A stretch of 64,000 nucleotides of DNA from Viridothelium virens. Taxonomy: Eukaryota > Ascomycota > Dothideomycetes > Trypetheliales > Trypetheliaceae. The notes beneath the pieces were generated by a model that was given only the letters and a program-made list of their open reading frames with translations, made no database searches and was not told where the DNA came from. Made by a program: the position numbers and the translations under genes. The stretch spans positions 62,001-126,000 of the forward strand of contig ML991782.1 of assembly GCA_010094025.1 (NCBI GenBank), given 5' to 3'. Below are positions 57,295 to 64,000 of this stretch, one piece after another. How positions within the stretch are numbered: the stretch's first letter is position 1; the number at the start of each line of letters is the position of its first letter.

Positions 57295-58474
57295 TTAGCT
57301 CTTCAGCCGTTTGTATATTTCCTCCTCTAGTATTGCATTCTCTGAGTCTATTTCATAAACTTGCACTGAGCTTCTGAGTTTTTCTATGTCTTTGCTCGAA
57401 GTTTCTGAGCGTATCTTGACCGGGGTAGCTGGCATCTCGTTGATCATTTGTCCAGATGCGTACAACTCATGTATAGTTGGGGTAGATGGTCTAGCGAGTG
57501 AAGAAGATGTCTCGGTTGGTCTCCGCGATGGAGCCAACCCTACCACGATTGTTGTGGATGATGCATTTGACGGCTTTCTCATGTTGCTTCCGTGAGATGA
57601 TACGGAAAGATCGTGGGGTAAGTCACTTCCAGATGAAACCTTCGGCGGTACTGTTGGTGGTAGACTTGGAGGCGCCCCGGCTTCCTTAATGGCAAGCTCG
57701 CGCTTTGATCTTCGTCTTCTAAGGTGGAAACATATCGCTGGCATCAGCATGGCCACACCGCCGGCGATGACGCCAATGGTGATCCCAGCTATTGCACCAC
57801 CACTCAAGCCACTGGCGCGGTGATGATGGGACCGACGGTCGTCTTCTGTGGAGAAACCATGGTGGCGGTGACCGGTGTGCGTCGAATTCTTGCCGCCACG
57901 ACCCGTAGGCGATGCAGATTTGTCCGTCGGCAACCCACTTGAAGCGGAGGCTATCATCGAAGTTGGTGTCAACAACACTGAAGAAGGGCTCGGAGCCGTT
58001 GCCATTAGCGTCCTGGGCGGTACATCCCTAGAAGTTACGTTGAAGCTGTGGCTATCAAAACCGTCTTTTTCTTCCCTGGCTTGTAAGCTGAGGTGCGCCC
58101 CAACAGGCCAATTTCTTGTCGTGGTAGCAATTGAAGTGAATGATATCTGATGGGTGCCAATTGCTGGTACACTTGTATTCATGACTATGGTGGCAGATGT
58201 CAGCACTTTGAATAATGAGGGTTCTGCAGAGCAAAAAGAACTCACGAATTGCAAATCCCGTGCCCGAGACATCGCTTCCATATAAAATTAGGTCGACGGA
58301 GCCCTGTAGTTGAGAGATCCACGAAGATATTAGGATGTCGTTGTAGTTCAATGTCAAACCGGGCTGCGGATCTCCAGCTTGACCGGAAGGAAATAGGAAA
58401 AGACCAGATCCAACTGCCTGCCCAGTAGTGGCTACAATCGAGTTCAATAGAGCGGCTAATGCCATTTTCCGCAT
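57295..58474 (-). CDS. Single-pass cell-surface protein (Mid2/WSC-like architecture)
   Basis: Two exons (58474-58246, 58184-57295) joined over a 61-base intron give 372 residues. A signal peptide (MALAALLNSIVATTGQAVG) is followed by a beta-rich extracellular region of about 110 residues with NxS/T sites, then a Ser/Thr/His linker. One membrane helix (GGAIAGITIGVIAGGVAML) comes next, with RRRRSKR as stop-transfer, and then a 150-residue Ser/Pro-rich cytoplasmic tail. This is the layout of fungal wall-stress sensors and related surface proteins, but I see no WSC cysteine module. The function is unknown. The ATG chosen is the first true one in frame; earlier TTG codons extend the frame only nominally. 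Confidence 0.75.
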
Positions 58475-59713
58475 CCCTGATGCTGCCGCCGTACTCAAGG
58501 GAGTCTCTCAGAGACCATCGAAGAAAACTTGCACATTATCGAAAACAGCCGTTAGTAGGGTAATGAGATCAGGGAAGCAACGAAAGCCTACAGAATACCT
58601 TACATAGTCATTTTTGCGATGACTAGGGACAAGAAGGGATATCTACTCGCTCAGTTACAGTGTGCCTCTAAACCAGTCGTGTAAGAGACCGAGGCAGGAG
58701 AATGAGCAGGGTTGACGTCGCGGTACGGTACCTTTTACTCTCTTTGGTGGGGTTGGTCGCATTTCAACCAATGCCGTGCACTTACGAGATATTCGGAAAG
58801 ACGAAAATCCTTCTACCTACGTCTTACGCCGCGAAGACTTGACACAGAGGAGGTGTGAAGTGAAGGGTCATGATTGTTGAAGTCCGAGCACAGGCCACCG
58901 CTTGTTGGAAGCACAACCTTGGATGAGATGCCAACAAACAACACTGCACCTGCATCGTCAGAGAGCGTGCGGCCACTCAATGTGCCTGTGTGACCCTGCT
59001 GGTACATGATACTTCATATTCCGTGTCTCTGCTTTTTCCGTGGATCCCTCTGTTGGCGTCTGGCGTGTCGAGATCAACTCATAGCCTATGGGTGCCTTCT
59101 TTACTCGGGGTTTCTGACTTTTCAATTTTCGAGTCTTCATCAAAGGAAAGCGCAATGTAATTTACTACTTAGAAAGGGTCTCTCTATCACCGAAAATGCC
59201 TCATCAATCCAGAACAAGCTCTAGGCGGGCACTTATACAATGCCTGACTGGCTCTTGAAGTGACGGAATTCGGCTAGCCCACGTTCTCACATGCTTGCCC
59301 ATTATTGTTGTGTGGGTAATAGCACGGAACCTGGTTGTCTCTCGATATGGTCGTCCCAAGGCTGGAATTGGAAGTGGTTATTGCGTATGTAACCTACGAG
59401 AATAGCAGCTGCTGCCCAAGGCTTACAATGCGCCCCTTCAGCTCTTGACACTCTGTTCCTAAGCTGGATATGTCACGCAATAGCAATGCGTCATGCCGAT
59501 CTCTGGCAAGGGACTTATCGTCGTATCATTGGCTAGGTTTTCTGCAGTTAAATTCTTCTGGGCCCATAACTTTCAGCTGGCATGATTCTCGTAGAAGATT
59601 ATTGGTATGCTCGTCCTTTTCAGTGATCGAGCCGTCAGTTAAGTATGAGCTAAAAGACGCGATTGTTGCGCACACTCTCTCTGTCGCTGTTTCTCATGCC
59701 GAGAAACTTCGCT
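58475..59713. other. Intergenic
   Basis: About 1.2 kb between divergent genes, with promoter elements not resolved. The frame 59470-59733 overlaps the next start in a different frame and is not called. Confidence 0.5.
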
Positions 59714-61003
59714 ATGGCGATCTCCATATCTAATTCAGGACGTTCTCTTCTTGGCATTGGTGCACTTTGTACTTTCTTCGCTACAATTGCGGTATGTGCT
59801 AGATTTTGGTCTCGGCTCTTGAAGAGATTAAAATACTGTCTGGATGACTGGTTTATGTTGGTCGCTTTACCTTGCTTCTATTCTCAAGGTTCGGCGCTAA
59901 TTCCCTAGAAAACGCGAACTACCTAACGAGCTCAGTCGCAACCCAATACTATAGCGTCATTGCCGGAGGTCTTGGGTTCCATGAATGGCAGAACTCGACT
60001 TCAACCAATCAGAACGCTATCAAGTCCATGACAGTCATGCAGTACCCATATGCTTTAACTCTCACGCTCGTCCGACTGTCTATTTGCGTATTGTTGCGTC
60101 GCATATTTATTCAAAAATGGCTGAGAGTCTGCAGTATGTTGGCATTTCTACCAAGAATACCTATCCACTGCCCTATGCCTATCTAGCAGCTGAAAAGACC
60201 TTCTAATCCTACTGACTTTTCTTGTACTAGTGAATATCCTCATCTTCTTAGACGTATCATGGGGAGCAAACCTCATGATTGCTGCCTCGCTTGTCTGTCA
60301 ACCAATGGCATATAGTTGGAATCCTTCGATTCCAGGTGGCAGCTGCAATGAAGATGCAAAGAATGGCATTTATGCGGCGTTATGCGGATACACCATCCTA
60401 CACAATGTTGTCATATGGTCCATTCCGCAAGTGCTTGTGTGGAGGCTGCCTATGAGCACAGCGAACAAGATAGGTCTTAGTGCTATATTTGCCCTAGGAA
60501 TCCTGTGAGCTTTCACACTTCTGCTACCTACTTCAAGATGCACAAATAATCTTGATTACAGTGATATTGGCATTGCCATTGTCCGTCTTACCGCTATCCT
60601 CACGCTCAACCACGACGACTATTCCTACACTATCGCGCCGCAGCAAGTCGCCTCTGTTGCCGAAGTCGGCATTGCAATCATTGTCTCTAATGCTCCAACT
60701 ATGCGTCCAGCGATAGGAGCATGTAGGGACAAACTTCGAACCTCGCGAAGGCGTGAGGCGACGAGCAATACCTCTGTTGTTCAAATATCCGCGGGAAGCT
60801 ATGAGCAGCTGGGCGATGTGAATACGCAGCTCTCCAACGACCTGCGACCAGATCGAGGAAATACCGCGACCGTGATCGAGGCAAATGCGAGTACTGAGAA
60901 GACCGGAAGAAGCAGTCTCTCCCATCATTTTCCGCGCAGAGGGACGGATGTGGAACAGGGAATTACAGTGAAGAACGAGATGGCAATCACGTATAACAAA
61001 TAA
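59714..61003 (+). CDS. Fungal rhodopsin-like/Pth11-related integral membrane protein
   Basis: Exons 59714-59888, 59909-60133, 60231-60504 and 60562-61003 give 371 residues if the 20-base GT...AG stretch at 59889-59908 is left out. Several helices are visible: LLGIGALCTFFATIAVCA, then CLDDWFMLVALP with the family DDW motif, SVIAGGLGFHEW, YPYALTLTLVRLSICVLL, NLMIAASLVCQP with the WNPSIPGGSC loop, and NKIGLSAIFALGIL. The cytoplasmic tail is Ser/Thr/Arg-rich. These plasma-membrane proteins are candidate fungal receptors, often tied to host or nutrient sensing, with no known ligand. Introns 2 and 3 are ordinary. Without removal of the 20 bases the first exon runs into a stop soon after the DDW helix, so the gene is either spliced oddly or broken. 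An ATG at 59696 would add six residues. Confidence 0.7.
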
Positions 61004-62273
61004 GGATGACTGGAAGTCGATATAAAGCCTACTAATATTGCTCGATACAAAAGACCATATCTGGCTCTCGTCATGCGTAGCAAACGGTGCATCGTACCGA
61101 TTTCCTTCGATGCGCCTCTATCATCTACCTTCCCCTCTACCAATTCAATCGAAACTTTGGCAAGGGAGTTTCCTTGCTGGACGAGTCACCGTAGCCTTAC
61201 TTTTAAAACCGCTTCAAATGGTATTGGTCTGATAGGTTCATCCCCATGCTTGCATGGCTCATCACCTGCTTGATCAAAATTTCCGGCTGGCCTTCTGCGA
61301 GCGTTTTGCTGTTGCTCTGACTAACGCACCTTAAACGTCACTAAGGGTTTTGTGAAGCCCAATTTTCTTCTATCAAGCTTGAATCCTTTGACATCCTGGC
61401 AGTGTAGAATCCAAGTCAGTCAATGGAGAATGCATCAGGATCATGATAGCTAGCCGGATTTCCGTTGACTCAAAAGGTCAGAAACTCAGGCTGCCTTTCC
61501 ATCCTTCAGAAGGTCCCCCACTGGTTCCCTACTATTTCTTCCATGTTGAAGTATCTGACAAGTGAGTAAGTTCACAAGTCTATCAGATGCACAAAGAAAT
61601 TTTGCTACGCATCCAATTACCACTCCGGGAACGGCATCACCAATGATCGCATCGTTGGAATCAATCTATCCTACTGTGATGTGGTTTCCATCTAGCAATC
61701 GGAACGCTAGCTTCATGGAAAAGCAGGATAAAGGACTAACGCTCCGATAAATTGATCTCTCTGCTTCGTGGAGGATCGTCACTCGCGTTTTCTTCCACGG
61801 GGAAGCCTGTATGAAGTACAAATTGATGGAGAGATACGAATCATCCTGATTCCAGAGGGTACGGCTCAAGACTTTTCTCTTCGCTCGAGACTTCAATAGC
61901 CAACCAGAAATGCTCGGGGAATAGTTATTTATAGAAATTGGTTGCTGCTTTTCTACACGATTAAGCTGTCAAACACACCTAATATTTCTTTTTGATATTG
62001 TCATTAATGCTCTATTAAATGAATTTTCTGGGAGACGCTGGGAGTTTCCGCGAAACAATCGATGGTGTACAACTTGGAATCCCTTCCTTATGATCCAGCT
62101 TACTTAGGGCCATAAGATATCGTAGCGTAAGATATACCGACCCCTCTTGCAGGACTATCGTACCAAGGCTGAAACGTCGTGGTGGATGGCTTATGTATGA
62201 GATTAGCCCCAGGATTTCCGAGCGATTACGAATTGGTCAGCTATAGCCGTGTGCTCTCACAAAGGACAGGGTT
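61004..62273. other. Intergenic with a possible coding remnant
   Basis: About 1.3 kb. Between 61395 and 61750 two open stretches in different frames look like protein (LRLPFHPSEGPPLVPYYFFHVEV, then a 58-codon frame ending at 61750), joined at 61560. No ATG or splice pair links them. It may be the debris of a host gene, or chance. Confidence 0.25.
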
Positions 62274-62913
62274 TCACCGGTTAGGGGTTCTTTCGCTGGC
62301 TCTTGCGTCGCGTCGTTCGTTCTGCTCGGGTGTCCTTGGAGAAGAGCTCCTTGAAATTCGTGACGGAACTTGTAATCGTTTCGACTTCGCAGCAATCCTC
62401 TCATCGAGCGCGGCTTCAGACCATTCCCGCTGAATGTATACTTCGGTTTTCTCTCCGTACTTCATACTGCCAATTATCGAACGTTCGCACCAGCTTCTAG
62501 CTGCTTTCTCTGAGTCGAAGCAAACCGCCAGACCGTCGCTGCAGCCTCTTATAGACTTCATACTGTTCAAAGTGGGCAGCCACACTGTAGGTTCATTCTC
62601 ATCGGCCAAGATGCGAGCTTCAGGGTTTGCGATCTGGTATTCTGTGGCGTGTTCGGACTTAAAAAAAGTTATAGAAAGCTCATTGCGTACGAGATCGAAT
62701 CGTGTCACCAGCCAGCGCTTTGACATGATAGGATACTCGCAGGACACAAGTTGCGCACGCTGCGCGGATTCGAAATGTGTTGTATGAAACAGCGGCACCA
62801 CAAGATTGAATGGTAGTTGCCATGGTTCTACTGAGATATTTATGAAAAGGGCGACAAGGCGACGGAATCTTACCGTGACGACTACCTATACCTAATGTAG
62901 GAGCTGCAAAGGC
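62274..62913 (-). CDS. Hypothetical protein, 5' end uncertain
   Basis: Exon 62830-62274 is open for 185 codons. A GTAAGA donor at 62873 and a CTCAG acceptor just above 62830 join it in phase to a small exon (62913-62874), giving FAAPTLGIGSRHVEPWQLPFN across the junction. Only the last part is tryptophan/charge-rich and it ends in a Ser/Arg/Glu-rich tail. No ATG lies in the small exon, so at least one further exon upstream is missing. I recognise no domain. The DNA between here and 63452 is shared upstream sequence with the right-edge gene. Confidence 0.5.
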
Positions 62914-63451
62914 CTAGGTTCATACAAATACCAAGTGGCTGGGGGCAGTGCGCGAACTCGCGCCTTGGACATCGCTGGGGCATATGGCCCCCAATCCTTT
63001 CCTTAGTAAAAGCCATCAATGCAGAATAACGTCAGGAAAAGAGAAGCGGTCTCTTGACTTGCCAATTCTGAACCCTCGCGCTTGGAATTTCTACGCACTT
63101 TACGCGTACTCGGAGGCACAAGCAGGTACGACGTATCATGTGGAGTTGAGCCCTTCAGCGCGTTTCGGAGTATTCGGTTGCCTGTTTTGGTGGTCTTCAA
63201 AGTGTTGACAAAAATTGAAGATCTGCTAGGCAGCAGCAACTGCAGCTAAGGGAAAAGAACCGAGGGAGAGCAGCCGTTTGATCTTCTTTAGTACTAAAAA
63301 CACAGAATGGCCCAAGCTTTAGCACGTATTGCTGGCCAGCGTGGCCAGCTGAAAGCAATACGCAAACCCATGATGAAGCTGCGTGGGTTTGCGTATATTT
63401 TGCCGGTACCTTGGACGACTCTAACACACGTCTGGCTTTCGTCAGAGAATA
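62914..63451. other. Divergent intergenic region with a strong hairpin
   Basis: About 540 bases. At 62940-62993 a seven-base stem (TGGGGGC with GCCCCCA) encloses a second, six-base stem GCGCGA/TCGCGC at 62950-62963. It is too short and wrongly spaced for a tRNA. Confidence 0.5.
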
Positions 63452-64000
63452 ATGGCGGATCCCAATGACAGTCATCGAAGTGTGACAGATCGAATGCTTG
63501 AAGCAGGGGTCCAATATGACATCATAGAGCCTCAAGAAAAAGGTAGCGCATCCCGCCCCTTCGAGCAGCGAGACGTTTTAACATAGTAACAGCATCAACA
63601 TTAATAGAGGATGGACATTATCATGAAACATCCGATATCAAAAGATCTCAGGATACTGACGAACGGAGAGTTCCCACTGATCTGACAGGCAGCCAAGGGG
63701 TTGCAGGCTCTCGATACGTTCCGTCAATCTCATCTTCGCAACGTCAACGATCTCGCAGCAATAGTAAACGTAGTGATTCTATCCACACCTCAAAATCCAA
63801 GTATTCGACCAGAAGAGCCCAATCGTTTGGCCGACGTCTCTCGCGCGAGTCGCGCCACCAACGACGCAGCCCGTCTCTGGACCGGCCCAATTCTCATGAT
63901 AGTGGAAGCGGAAGCCCATCGCATAGGAGACCGCGTTCCCAAGATAACGTAGAGCAACTCCATAATGATGGAAAGCCCGAAGCATATGCGGACGATGCAT
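63452..64000 (+). CDS. Arginine/serine-rich hypothetical protein, cut by window edge
   Basis: Two exons (63452-63542, then 63608 to the edge), joined in phase by GTAGCG and AATAG, give about 161 residues with the frame still open at 64000. The N-terminus is ordinary (MADPNDSHRSVTDRMLEAG). The second exon becomes rich in Arg, Ser and Gln (SQRQRSRSNSKRSD, then SFGRRLSRESRHQRRSPS), as in nuclear or RNA-binding proteins. No domain is seen in this part. The continuous reading across the intron makes it a real gene, but its function is unknown. Confidence 0.65.

Noticed and set aside
62940-62993. tRNA-like hairpin with a perfect seven-base end stem
   Set aside because: The span is only 54 bases, and no D-arm, anticodon arm or proper B box can be placed.

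Overview
The window is nuclear DNA from a filamentous ascomycete (Pezizomycotina). Genes carry short introns of about 45-110 bases with GT...AG ends, CTRAY-type branch points lie near the acceptors, and families largely confined to fungi are present (Zn2Cys6 and C2H2 regulators, DUF3176, DUF1996, DUF1774, a NACHT/STAND receptor, a rhodopsin-like five-to-seven-helix protein). I cannot fix the class or species from sequence alone. I see no rRNA, no convincing tRNA, no CRISPR and no intact transposon.

Layout, left to right. A GH43 glycosidase (-) is cut by the left edge. After a gene-poor stretch come an isopenicillin-N acyltransferase-like Ntn hydrolase (+), then ATP synthase subunit k (-) and the fission protein MTP18 (+) fired divergently from a 302-base promoter. 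An NmrA-like oxidoreductase (+), a BTB protein (-), a C2H2 regulator (-) with a possible second first exon 1.4 kb upstream, and an SMYD-like SET protein (+) follow. At 20-27 kb a Zn2Cys6 regulator and a secreted FAD oxidase are in tandem, facing a DUF3176 membrane protein. At 30-36 kb are a secreted DUF1996 protein and a decayed NACHT receptor.

From 37 to 55 kb lies a housekeeping and chromatin block: Set3 (-), a membrane-anchored carboxylesterase (+), then a head-to-tail run of Rad4, queuine tRNA-ribosyltransferase and a Hos3-type deacetylase. The right end holds a DUF1774 membrane protein, a single-pass surface protein, a rhodopsin-like protein that reads through only if a 20-base GT...AG segment is removed, a hypothetical protein, and an arginine/serine-rich protein cut by the right edge.

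I reconstructed most exon structures by hand from reading-frame continuity, splice signals and phase. They are predictions without transcript support. There is no secondary-metabolite backbone gene, so the acyltransferase, oxidase and regulator do not add up to a recognisable biosynthetic cluster. The observations I find most worth following are the 20-base intron-like segment, a repeated mid-gene switch from C-rich to G-rich on the coding strand in five genes, the two phase-matched cysteine-rich first exons, and the shared mitochondrial promoter.
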